From Actinomadura rupiterrae (GTDB taxonomy: Bacteria; Actinomycetota; Actinomycetes; Streptosporangiales; Streptosporangiaceae), in contig NZ_JAMZEA010000017.1 in assembly GCF_024172125.1 (NCBI RefSeq), positions 175,124-239,123 on the forward strand: 64,000 nt of DNA, given 5' to 3'. Every line of letters starts with the position of its first letter. The stretch's first letter is position 1. The notes beneath the pieces are model-generated. The model worked only from the letters and a program-made list of their open reading frames with translations. It did not search any database and had not been told where the DNA came from. A program made the translations under genes and the position numbers. This document shows positions 17,575 to 25,523 of the stretch, piece by piece.

Positions 17575-19341
17575 GTGGGCGGGTTTGGGGGCACGGACAT
17601 GACCGACCGGACCGGGAGCGGCGCGAGAGGCGGCGGCTCGACCGGCGACGAGACGTCCCCGGAAACCGCGTCCCCACCGGAACCCACCGCCGAGCCCGCC
17701 GCCGAACCCGGCACCAAACCCGTCGTCGAACCCGGCGCCGAGCCCGTCGTCGAACTCGAATCGGCGGCCAAGCCCGCGCTGACGGCCGGGCCGGCGTCCG
17801 AGTCCGAGCCTGTTTCCGGTGTGGTGGCGCGGTTGGACCGTGCCGCGTCCGGCGGGATCGCGGGCCTTGCGCCGGTGGCCGGGCGCGCGGCGCGGCAGGC
17901 GTCGGCCGCGGCCGAGCCGGTCCGGGTGATCGCGCGGCGGGCCGCCGACCAGGCTGCGGCGCAGGTCGTCGAGCGGCTGGCGCGGACCTCGGCCATGGAC
18001 GCGGTGGAGCGCGCCGCGCGGGACGCGGCGGTGAAGATCGCCGGAGCGGCCGCCGAGAAGGCGGTGCGCGAGGCCGTCCTGGAGGCGCGGTCGGTCGCGC
18101 GGACGGTGGCGGGCTCCAACCCGCTCGCCGGGACGGCCCTGGACGTCACCAGCGCGCTGACCGGCACGGCGGTGACGCTGGCCGAGCAGGCGGCGCAGCA
18201 TCCGATGGCGGCCGCGGCGCGGCGGCTGGCGGCGCGCAGCCCGTTCGCGCGGGCCGCGACGGCCTCGGCGCTGGACGCGGTCGCCGACGTGGCGGGCCGG
18301 ACGGCGTCGGCGCCGGTGGTGCAGGCCGCGACCCGGGCCGTGGTCGACACCACGCTCGACGCGGTCGCCGACATCGCGGTGGACGTGGCGTTCGACGTGG
18401 GCCGGGACGTGATCACCGACGTGGTCCGCACGGTCGCGCAGGAGGCCGCCAAGGAGGCGGCGCGGGAGCTGGCGTCGGGGGTGCGCGCGCAGGGCCGCCG
18501 GGTCGCGGCGGCGAGCCCGGTGGCGGCGGCGAGCGCCGACCTGGCGTCCTCGTTCGTCCTGGACGTGGCACGCGACCTCGGCACCGGCGAGGCGGCGCGC
18601 GCGGCGGGCGGCTTCTGGAAGGCTGCGGCGGGCAGCGCGCTTGCGCGTTCGGCGCGGGGCCTGGCCGGTCAGGTCGCCGACCGCGCGCTGGCCTTCACGG
18701 TCGAGACGATCATGCGTGAGCTGATGCGCGAGGCGCTGAAGCGCGCGCTGCGGGAGTCGCTGCGCGGGCTGATGTTCGATGTGTCCCGCGAGGTGGTGGT
18801 CCAGTCCGTCCGCACCGGTTTCTCCACCGCCCTGCGCCCTGACCCGACCAGCACGGCCCCGGCGACCTCGGGTGCGGGTGGCGCGGACGCCGCTCGTCCG
18901 AGTGGCACGACGGCGGACGCCGGGCGCGGGCGGGGTGAGGTGTCGCTCACTGACCTGGTGGGACGGGTCGCGCGGGCCACGATGGAGGCGGTCGTGACGC
19001 ATCCGGCGACCGGCGCGGTGGTCGGGTCGGCGTCCGGGATCGCGGTGCGGGTCACGGCCCGGACGGCGCCGCGCGTGGTGCCGCGGATCGCGGTGAGCAC
19101 GTTGCGCAACGCCTCCCGGTACCGGGTCGGCGTGCGCCGCGCGGACGCCAAGGACCGTCCGGTGCAGGCGCCGCCGGTGTCGATCATGACGGTGGTGACG
19201 GAGGCGACCGGGGAGGCGACGTCGGCGGCCGTCCGTCCCGCGCGTCCTGCGGGCGCGCCCGAGCCCGGCCCTGCGCGGCCCGGCAGCCGCGAGGGAGGCG
19301 GTGCGCCGGAGGGCGGCGCCGCGTCCGGGCGGGCGTCCTGA
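17575..19341 (+). CDS. Ala/Val/Arg-rich helical protein of unknown function
   Basis: 588 aa from GTG at 17575 (ATG at 17599 is an alternative, 580 aa, with a GGGGG run ahead of it). I do not recognise a family. Residues 10-80 are Pro/Glu/Ala-rich and acidic. Residues 85-430 are an almost unbroken series of amphipathic alanine-rich helices with repeating small-aliphatic/Arg heptads (ARSVARTVAGSNPLAGTALD, VVDTTLDAVADIAVDVAFDV). Residues 430-475 are a flexible linker, then a second helical block to 540 and a disordered tail. I see no cysteine, signal peptide or convincing membrane span. The composition resembles surface- or lipid-binding helical proteins. It is divergent from padR. Confidence 0.75.
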   Translation: MGGFGGTDMTDRTGSGARGGGSTGDETSPETASPPEPTAEPAAEPGTKPVVEPGAEPVVELESAAKPALTAGPASESEPVSGVVARLDRAASGGIAGLAPVAGRAARQASAAAEPVRVIARRAADQAAAQVVERLARTSAMDAVERAARDAAVKIAGAAAEKAVREAVLEARSVARTVAGSNPLAGTALDVTSALTGTAVTLAEQAAQHPMAAAARRLAARSPFARAATASALDAVADVAGRTASAPVVQAATRAVVDTTLDAVADIAVDVAFDVGRDVITDVVRTVAQEAAKEAARELASGVRAQGRRVAAASPVAAASADLASSFVLDVARDLGTGEAARAAGGFWKAAAGSALARSARGLAGQVADRALAFTVETIMRELMREALKRALRESLRGLMFDVSREVVVQSVRTGFSTALRPDPTSTAPATSGAGGADAARPSGTTADAGRGRGEVSLTDLVGRVARATMEAVVTHPATGAVVGSASGIAVRVTARTAPRVVPRIAVSTLRNASRYRVGVRRADAKDRPVQAPPVSIMTVVTEATGEATSAAVRPARPAGAPEPGPARPGSREGGGAPEGGAASGRAS

Positions 19342-19421
19342 GCGCTCCGGCGTTTCTGAAAGATCCATGAGAATCCGCTGGTCACAGCGGTGAGCGCGGC
19401 GCGGGCGGTTACCGTGGGCGG

Positions 19422-20135
19422 ATGGAGTCGGGTGCTGCGCGGGGGCGGATCCTGGTCGTGGACGACGAGCCCGCGGTGCGGGAGTCGCTGACCAGCAGCC
19501 TGGAGTTCGAGGGCTACGACGTCGGGGCGGCCGCCGACGGGCTGCTGGCGCTGGACGCGGTCGAGCGGGAGCGTCCGGACCTGGTGGTGCTGGACGTGCT
19601 GATGCCGCGGATGGACGGGCTGACCGCGTGCCGGCGGATGCGGGCGCGCGGCGCGACGATGCCGGTGCTGATGCTGACGGCGCGGGACATGGTCGGCGAC
19701 CGGGTGACCGGGCTGGACGCGGGCGCCGACGACTACCTGGTCAAGCCGTTCGAGCTGGACGAGCTGCTGGCGCGGGTGCGGGCGCTGCTGCGGCGGGCCG
19801 CCGACTACGGCCGGGCGGAGCGTCCGGACGGCGGGGCGCTGGCGTTCGAGGACCTGCGGATGGACCCGCGCACCCGCGAGGTGGTGCGGGCGGGGCGTCC
19901 GCTGGAGCTGACCCGCACCGAGTTCATGCTGCTGGAGCTGTTCCTGAGGCATCCGCGGCAGGTGCTGACCCGGGAGCAGATCCTGGAGACGGTATGGGGG
20001 TTCGACTTCGAGCCGGCGTCCAACTCGCTGGACGTGTACGTGATGTACCTGCGGCGCAAGACCGAGGCGGCGGGGATGCCGCGGCTGATCCACACCGTCC
20101 GCGGCGTCGGCTACGTCCTGCGGGGTTCGTCGTGA
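19422..20135 (+). CDS. OmpR-type response regulator
   Basis: 237 aa. Receiver domain residues 8-122 with acidic pair VVDDEP, phospho-acceptor D58 (LVVLDVLMPRMDG), T86 (MLTAR) and K108 (YLVKPF). The winged-helix Trans_reg_C domain at 135-235 has LTRTEFMLLELFLRHPRQVL and the end motif VRGVGYVLR. Closest in style to the MprA/TcrA group of actinomycetes. It is the first gene of a same-strand run with a kinase and three glycosyltransferase genes, so it likely controls them. Confidence 0.95.
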   Translation: MESGAARGRILVVDDEPAVRESLTSSLEFEGYDVGAAADGLLALDAVERERPDLVVLDVLMPRMDGLTACRRMRARGATMPVLMLTARDMVGDRVTGLDAGADDYLVKPFELDELLARVRALLRRAADYGRAERPDGGALAFEDLRMDPRTREVVRAGRPLELTRTEFMLLELFLRHPRQVLTREQILETVWGFDFEPASNSLDVYVMYLRRKTEAAGMPRLIHTVRGVGYVLRGSS

Positions 20136-20202
20136 CCGGTCGCACCGCGCAGCGCATGCGCCCCGGCCCGGCCGGGCCGCGGCTGGTGGAGGCGGCGGGG
20201 TC

Positions 20203-21663
20203 GTGCGGAGGCTGATGACGCGGCTGCCGCTGCGGGGACGGCTGGCCCTGCTGACGGCACTGGCGGTCGCGGTGGCGGTGGCGGCGTGCGCGACGGTGAG
20301 CTGGTTCCTGGTGCGCGGGCAGCTGTACCGGGAGCTGGACGGGCGCCTGCGCGCGATGACCAGCGGGCCGCCGGCGGGTCCCGGCATGGACGACCAGCGT
20401 CCGCGCGGCTGGCCGGACATCCGCGACGCGCTGATGTCGTGCGGGGCGTCGCCGGTCGGTGAGACCGGGGCGCGCTTCCCGACGCCGTACGTCATCCAGC
20501 AGGCGGTGACCGTCGACGGGAAGGGGTGCGTGATCCCGGGCCGGGGCGCGCTGACGGTCACCGGCACCGACGCGCGGGTCGCGGCGGGCCGGAGCCCGAG
20601 CGCGCTGCACGACGGGGACGGCGTGGACGCGCAGGGCGCGAAGGTGCGGGTGCGGGTCCTGACGCGGGGCTACCGGGGGATACGGGCGGACGGTTCGCCG
20701 TACCTGTTCGCGGTGTCGACGGCGCTTCCGCTGGACGAGGTGGAGGGGCCGCTGGACAACCTGGCGCTGCTGCTGGTGGCGGTGACGGCGGCGGGGGTGC
20801 TGCTGTCGGCGGGCGCGGGCCTGATGATCGCGCGGGCGTCGCTGCGTCCGGTGGACCGGCTGACCGGCGCCGTCGAGCACATCGCGCGCACCGAGGACCT
20901 CGACACGCGGATCCCCGAGGAGGGGCACGACGAGATCGCGCGGCTGGGCCGGGCGTTCAACACGATGACGCGGGCGCTGGCGGGGTCGCGGGACCGGCAG
21001 CAGCAGCTGATCGCCGACGCCGGGCACGAGCTGCGCACGCCGCTGACCTCGCTGCGCACCAACATCGACCTGCTGATGCGGTCGCAGGACGCCGGCCGGG
21101 AGCTGCCGCCGGACACGCGGCGGCGGCTGCTGGCGAGCGTGAAGGCGCAGATGGTGGAGCTGTCGAGCCTGGTCGGGGACCTGCTGGAGCTGGCGCGTCC
21201 GGCCGAGGGGCAGCCCGCGCGCGAGGCGGTGGCGCTGCACGAGGTGGTGGAGCGCGCGGTGGAGCGGGCGCGGCTGCGCGGCCCGGGCCTGGCGGTGGAC
21301 GCCGAGGTGGCGCCGTGGTTCGTGCGGGGCGATCCGGGGCAGCTGGAGCGGGCGGTGGTGAACCTGCTGGACAACGCGGTGAAGTTCAGCCCGCCGTCGG
21401 GCCGGGTGCGGGTGCGGCTGGACGGCGGGCAGCTGACCGTCCGCGACGAGGGCCCGGGGATCGCGCCGGAGGACCTGCCGCACGTGTTCGAGCGGTTCTG
21501 GCGTTCGCCGTCGGCGCGCAGCCTGCCGGGGTCGGGCCTGGGCTTGTCGATCGTGGCGCGGGTCGTCGGGGAGGGCGGGGGGCGGGTGACCCTGGAACCG
21601 GCGGACGGCGGCGGGACGCTGGCGCGCGTGGTGCTGCCGGGCCGCCCGGTCCGTCCGGACTGA
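20203..21663 (+). CDS. Sensor histidine kinase (MprB-like)
   Basis: 486 aa from GTG at 20203 (ATG at 20215 possible). Membrane helix about residues 15-38, extracytoplasmic sensor region 40-180 with two cysteines (C80 and C108) that could pair, second helix 188-212, HAMP 213-268, then DHp with the phospho-histidine in DAGHELRTPLTSLRTNIDLL. The ATPase domain has N box VNLLDNAVKFS, G1 DEGPGIAPED, F box FERFWR and G2 GSGLGLSIV. Complete and probably functional. It begins 67 bp after the response regulator. Confidence 0.94.
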   Translation: MRRLMTRLPLRGRLALLTALAVAVAVAACATVSWFLVRGQLYRELDGRLRAMTSGPPAGPGMDDQRPRGWPDIRDALMSCGASPVGETGARFPTPYVIQQAVTVDGKGCVIPGRGALTVTGTDARVAAGRSPSALHDGDGVDAQGAKVRVRVLTRGYRGIRADGSPYLFAVSTALPLDEVEGPLDNLALLLVAVTAAGVLLSAGAGLMIARASLRPVDRLTGAVEHIARTEDLDTRIPEEGHDEIARLGRAFNTMTRALAGSRDRQQQLIADAGHELRTPLTSLRTNIDLLMRSQDAGRELPPDTRRRLLASVKAQMVELSSLVGDLLELARPAEGQPAREAVALHEVVERAVERARLRGPGLAVDAEVAPWFVRGDPGQLERAVVNLLDNAVKFSPPSGRVRVRLDGGQLTVRDEGPGIAPEDLPHVFERFWRSPSARSLPGSGLGLSIVARVVGEGGGRVTLEPADGGGTLARVVLPGRPVRPD

Positions 21664-21818
21664 TCCCGCTCCGCGCCCCGAGCGGTCCCGGTCGGACCCG
21701 GCTGATCCTGAGCGGGTCGTCCAGTCCCGAGGGGGCTCGTCCGGGCGGGGGCGGCTTTCTCATGTGCCGTTAAGGCGGGCCTCAGCGGCCTCCCACGCCG
21801 GGTGCCGACGGTGGTCGC

Positions 21819-23225
21819 ATGAGTCACCTGGTCACCACGCGGAGCACGGCCGGCCCGGCCGCGGCGCCGCCTGCTGCGGGGCGTCCCGAGGGGGAGCCGG
21901 GCGGGCGGGGGCGGCTGGTCGAGGTCGTGATACCCGTCCACAACGAGGAGCGCGTGCTGGCCGCCAGCGTCCGGCGGCTGCACGCCTACCTGAGCGACAC
22001 CTTCCCCTACCGGTGGCGGATCACCGTCGCCGACAACGCCAGCACCGACGGGACGTGGCGGCTCGCCGAGGAGCTGGGCGCCGAGCTGCGGCACGTGCGG
22101 GCGGTGCACCTGGACGGCAAGGGCCGGGGCCGGGCGCTGCGCCGGGTCTGGTCTGACTCGGACGCCGACGTGGTCGCCTACATGGACGTGGACCTGTCGA
22201 CGGATCTGGACGCGTTCCTGCCGCTGGTGGCGCCGCTGATCTCCGGGCACAGCGACCTGGCGATCGGGTCGCGGCTGTCGCGCGGGTCGGCGGTGGTGCG
22301 CGGGCCGCGCCGGGAGGTGATCTCGCGCTGCTACAACCTGCTGCTGCGGGCGACGCTGGCGGCGCGGTTCTCCGACGCGCAGTGCGGGTTCAAGGCGGGC
22401 CGGACCGAGGTCGTGCAGGCGCTGCTGCCGGTGGTGGAGGACCAGGAGTGGTTCTTCGACACCGAGCTGCTGCTGCTGGCCGAGCGGACCGGGCTGCGGA
22501 TCCACGAGGTGCCGGTGGACTGGGTGGACGATCCGGACAGCCGGGTGGAGGTGCTGCGGACGGCGCTGGACGATCTGAGGGGGATGGCGCGGGTGGGACG
22601 CCGGATGCTGACCGGCGGTTTCGGCGCCCCGGTGCCGGGCCGGCCGGACGCCCGGACGCGCGAGGGCGAGGGCGGGCTTCCGGCGGGGATGCGGCGGCAG
22701 CTTCCGGTGTTCGCGGTGATCGGTGTGGTGAGCACGGTCGCGCAGCTGGTGCTGTTCGTGCTGCTGCGGCTGGTGATGGGGCCCCTGGCGGCGAACGCGC
22801 TGTCGCTGGTGGTGACGACGGTCGGGAACACCGCGGCGAACCGCCGGTTCACCTTCGGGGTGACCGGGGCGCACCGGGCGGTGCGGCACCAGGTCGAGGG
22901 CGGGTTGACGTTCCTGCTCGGGCTGGGGTTGAGCACCGGCGGGCTGGCGCTGCTGCATGCGACGGTGACGCGTCCGTCCCGGTGGGTGGAGGTCGCGGCG
23001 ATGGTGGTGGCGAACGCGCTGGCGACGCTGGTGCGGTTCCTGCTGATGCGCGCATGGATCTTCCATCCGCGCCGCCAGGGCCGCGCACCCCGTCCGCCCG
23101 GCACGTCCGGCGTGTCCGGCACGGCCAGCGTGTCTGGTGTGGACGTGACCAGTGTGGACGTTTCCGGTGGCGCTGACTCGGCTGGGGCCGGTGCCGGGGC
23201 GGGCGTTGAGGAGGCTGGGCGATGA
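21819..23225 (+). CDS. Bifunctional GT2 glycosyltransferase with GtrA membrane domain
   Basis: 468 aa. Residues 28-260 form a DPM-synthase-like GT-A domain: VEVVIPVHNEERVLAASVRR, DNASTDGTW, the DxD motif in YMDVDLSTDLD, GSRLSRGSAVVRGPRREVIS and FSDAQCGFKAGRTEV. Residues 285-415 are a four-helix GtrA domain (FAVIGVVSTVAQLVLFVLL, NTAANRRFTFG). It should load a sugar onto polyprenyl phosphate and help move it across the membrane. Its stop overlaps the next start by 4 bp (ATGA), so it is translationally coupled to the first GT39 gene, the likely user of the lipid-linked sugar. Confidence 0.93.
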   Translation: MSHLVTTRSTAGPAAAPPAAGRPEGEPGGRGRLVEVVIPVHNEERVLAASVRRLHAYLSDTFPYRWRITVADNASTDGTWRLAEELGAELRHVRAVHLDGKGRGRALRRVWSDSDADVVAYMDVDLSTDLDAFLPLVAPLISGHSDLAIGSRLSRGSAVVRGPRREVISRCYNLLLRATLAARFSDAQCGFKAGRTEVVQALLPVVEDQEWFFDTELLLLAERTGLRIHEVPVDWVDDPDSRVEVLRTALDDLRGMARVGRRMLTGGFGAPVPGRPDARTREGEGGLPAGMRRQLPVFAVIGVVSTVAQLVLFVLLRLVMGPLAANALSLVVTTVGNTAANRRFTFGVTGAHRAVRHQVEGGLTFLLGLGLSTGGLALLHATVTRPSRWVEVAAMVVANALATLVRFLLMRAWIFHPRRQGRAPRPPGTSGVSGTASVSGVDVTSVDVSGGADSAGAGAGAGVEEAGR

Positions 23226-25435
23226 GCGCGACGGTGACGGCCGGTGCGTCGGAGGGGGCGTCCCGGGCGGCTGCCTCCCGGCGCGGACGGGTGGGACGGC
23301 TGCTGCTCGGGCCGCAGGACGATCCGGTGTGGGTGCGTCCGGGATTGTGGGCCGTTCTGGCTCTGGCGGCCGTGCTCTATGCGTGGGGGCTGTCCAAGAG
23401 CGGCGATGCGAACTCCTACTACGCGGCGGCGGTGAAGAGCGGGACGCAAAGCTGGAAGGCGTTCTTCTTCGGTTCGCTGGACGCCGGGTCGTTCATCACC
23501 GTCGACAAGCCGCCGATGGCGCTGTGGGTGATGGGCCTGTTCGCGCGGGTGATCGGGTTCGGGTCGTGGAGCCTGCTGCTGCCGCAGGTGGTCGAGGGTG
23601 TGGCGGCGGTGGCGCTGCTTCACGTGACGGTGCGGCGGGCGTTCGGTCCGGCGGCGGGGCTGCTGGCGGCCGGGGTGCTGACGCTGACGCCGATCACGGT
23701 GGCGATCAACCGGGACGACAACCCCGACACGCTGCTGACGCTGCTGCTGGTCGCGGCGGCGTGGGCGACGATGCGGGCGCTGGAGGACGGGCGGCTGCGG
23801 TGGCTGGTCGCGGCGGCGTTCTTCGTCGGCTGCGGGTTCAACACCAAGATGCTGCAGGCGTTCATCGCGCTGCCCGCGCTGGCGGTGGCGTACCTGCTGT
23901 TCGGGCCGCCGGCGCTGGGACGGCGCGTCCTGCACCTGCTGGCGGCGGGCGCGGCGCTGGTGGTGTCGGCGGGAATGTGGATGGTCGTGGTCGATCTGAT
24001 CCCGGCGTCGAAGCGTCCCTACATCGGGGGCAGCACCGACGGCACGGTGTGGGACCTGGTGATCGGCTACAACGGTCTGGGCCGGGTGTTCGGCCAGGAC
24101 CGCGGCGGGCGCGGCGGGGCGGGCGCGGAGGCGTTCCGGGAGTTCGCGCAGCGGGCCGGGGACGCGGCGCAGAACCGTCCGCGGGGCGGTTTCGGCGGCG
24201 GTTTCGGCGGGCGGTCGGGTATCGGCCGGATGTTCGCGGCCGAGCTGGGCGGTCAGATCTCGTGGCTGCTGCCGTTCGCGGCGATCGCGCTGGTGGCCGG
24301 GCTGGTTCTGGTGTGGCGGCGTCCGCGCACGGATCTGGTGCGGGCGGCGCTGGTGCTGTGGGGCGTGTGGCTGGCGGTGCACTTCGTGGTGTTCAGCTTC
24401 TCCGAGGGCACCTTCCATCCGTACTACACGACGGCTATGGCTCCGGCGGTCGCGGCGCTGGTGGGCGGCGGGACGGTCCTGCTGGTCGGTGCGTACCGGC
24501 GGTCGGCGGCGTGGTCGTGGGTGCTGGTGGCTGCGGTCGCGGCGACCGGCGCGTGGGCGTTCGTGCTGCTGGACCGGACGCCGCACTGGTATCCGGCGCT
24601 GCGGTGGCTGGTGGCGGCGGTGACGGTGCTGGCGGTGGCGAACCTGGCCGCAGGGCGGTTGATGCGGCGTGCGGGGGTTCCGTTCATGCTGGCCGGGCTG
24701 GCGTTGGCGCTGGTCGCGGGGTTGGCGGGGCCGGGCGCGTTCGCGGCGTCGGCGGCGTCCAAGCCGGTGGAGGGGACCAATCCGCTGGCCGGTCCGGATT
24801 CCGGACGCGGGTTCGGGCCGGGCGGTAAGGCGGGCCGGGGGTTCCTGCGCGGTTTCGGCGGCATGCCTATGCCGCCGGGCTCGAACGGCTGGCCGGGTCA
24901 GAACGGCTCGTCCGGCCAAGGCGGCCAGCCGGGGCAGCCTGGTCAGGGGGGTTTCCCGGGGTTCGGGCAGCCGCCAGGCGGGGCGGCTTCGGGTGAGCGG
25001 CCGTCGCTGGGCGGACGGCGCGGGTTCGGCGGGCCCGGTGGTGAGGTGAGCGAGCAGATGGTCGCCTACCTGCGGAAGCACCAGGACGGCGCGCAGTGGC
25101 TGGTGGCGGTCGGGAACGCGCAGGCGGCGGCGTCGGTCATCCTGCGGACCGGGCGTCCGGTGATCGCGATGGGCGGGTTCACCGGGACCGACAACGCGAT
25201 GACGGTGGGCAAGCTCCAGTCCTACGTGCGGAGCGGGAAGCTGCGCTACATCGTGCTGTCGGAGGGCGGGATGGGCCCGGGCGGGCGCGGGACGTCCGAG
25301 GCGGTCGCGGCGTGGGTGCGGCAGCACGGGACGCTCGTGCAGCCCGCCGAGTACGGCGGAACCTCCACGTCCTCGGCGCCTGGTGCTGGTGGGCCGATGG
25401 GAGGCGGGTCGGCGCAGCTGTACCGGCTCGGCTGA
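23222..25435 (+). CDS. GT39 (ArnT/PMT-like) membrane glycosyltransferase, copy 1
   Basis: 737 aa. About 12 membrane helices in residues 30-510. The first large loop has the GT39 acidic motif and substrate motif (NSYYAAAVKSGTQSWKAFFF, ITVDKPPMALW) and INRDDNPDTLL follows. Gly/Arg-rich loop near 290-330 (RGGFGGGFGG). A Gly/Pro/Gln-rich extracytoplasmic linker (about 525-605) leads to a small C-terminal domain (MVAYLRKHQDGAQWLVAVGN, MGGFTGTDNAMTVGK). It would transfer a sugar from polyprenyl phosphate to an envelope acceptor. The C-terminal domain recurs in copy 2 and marks this actinobacterial subfamily. Confidence 0.92.
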   Translation: MSATVTAGASEGASRAAASRRGRVGRLLLGPQDDPVWVRPGLWAVLALAAVLYAWGLSKSGDANSYYAAAVKSGTQSWKAFFFGSLDAGSFITVDKPPMALWVMGLFARVIGFGSWSLLLPQVVEGVAAVALLHVTVRRAFGPAAGLLAAGVLTLTPITVAINRDDNPDTLLTLLLVAAAWATMRALEDGRLRWLVAAAFFVGCGFNTKMLQAFIALPALAVAYLLFGPPALGRRVLHLLAAGAALVVSAGMWMVVVDLIPASKRPYIGGSTDGTVWDLVIGYNGLGRVFGQDRGGRGGAGAEAFREFAQRAGDAAQNRPRGGFGGGFGGRSGIGRMFAAELGGQISWLLPFAAIALVAGLVLVWRRPRTDLVRAALVLWGVWLAVHFVVFSFSEGTFHPYYTTAMAPAVAALVGGGTVLLVGAYRRSAAWSWVLVAAVAATGAWAFVLLDRTPHWYPALRWLVAAVTVLAVANLAAGRLMRRAGVPFMLAGLALALVAGLAGPGAFAASAASKPVEGTNPLAGPDSGRGFGPGGKAGRGFLRGFGGMPMPPGSNGWPGQNGSSGQGGQPGQPGQGGFPGFGQPPGGAASGERPSLGGRRGFGGPGGEVSEQMVAYLRKHQDGAQWLVAVGNAQAAASVILRTGRPVIAMGGFTGTDNAMTVGKLQSYVRSGKLRYIVLSEGGMGPGGRGTSEAVAAWVRQHGTLVQPAEYGGTSTSSAPGAGGPMGGGSAQLYRLG

Positions 25436-25523
25436 GCGTGGATCGGTGCGCGGGTCCGGTTCCGTCCGGTGCGGGGCGTCGTGGCGGAGCCGGGCCCGCG
25501 CGGTCATGACAGGAGGGGACGAG

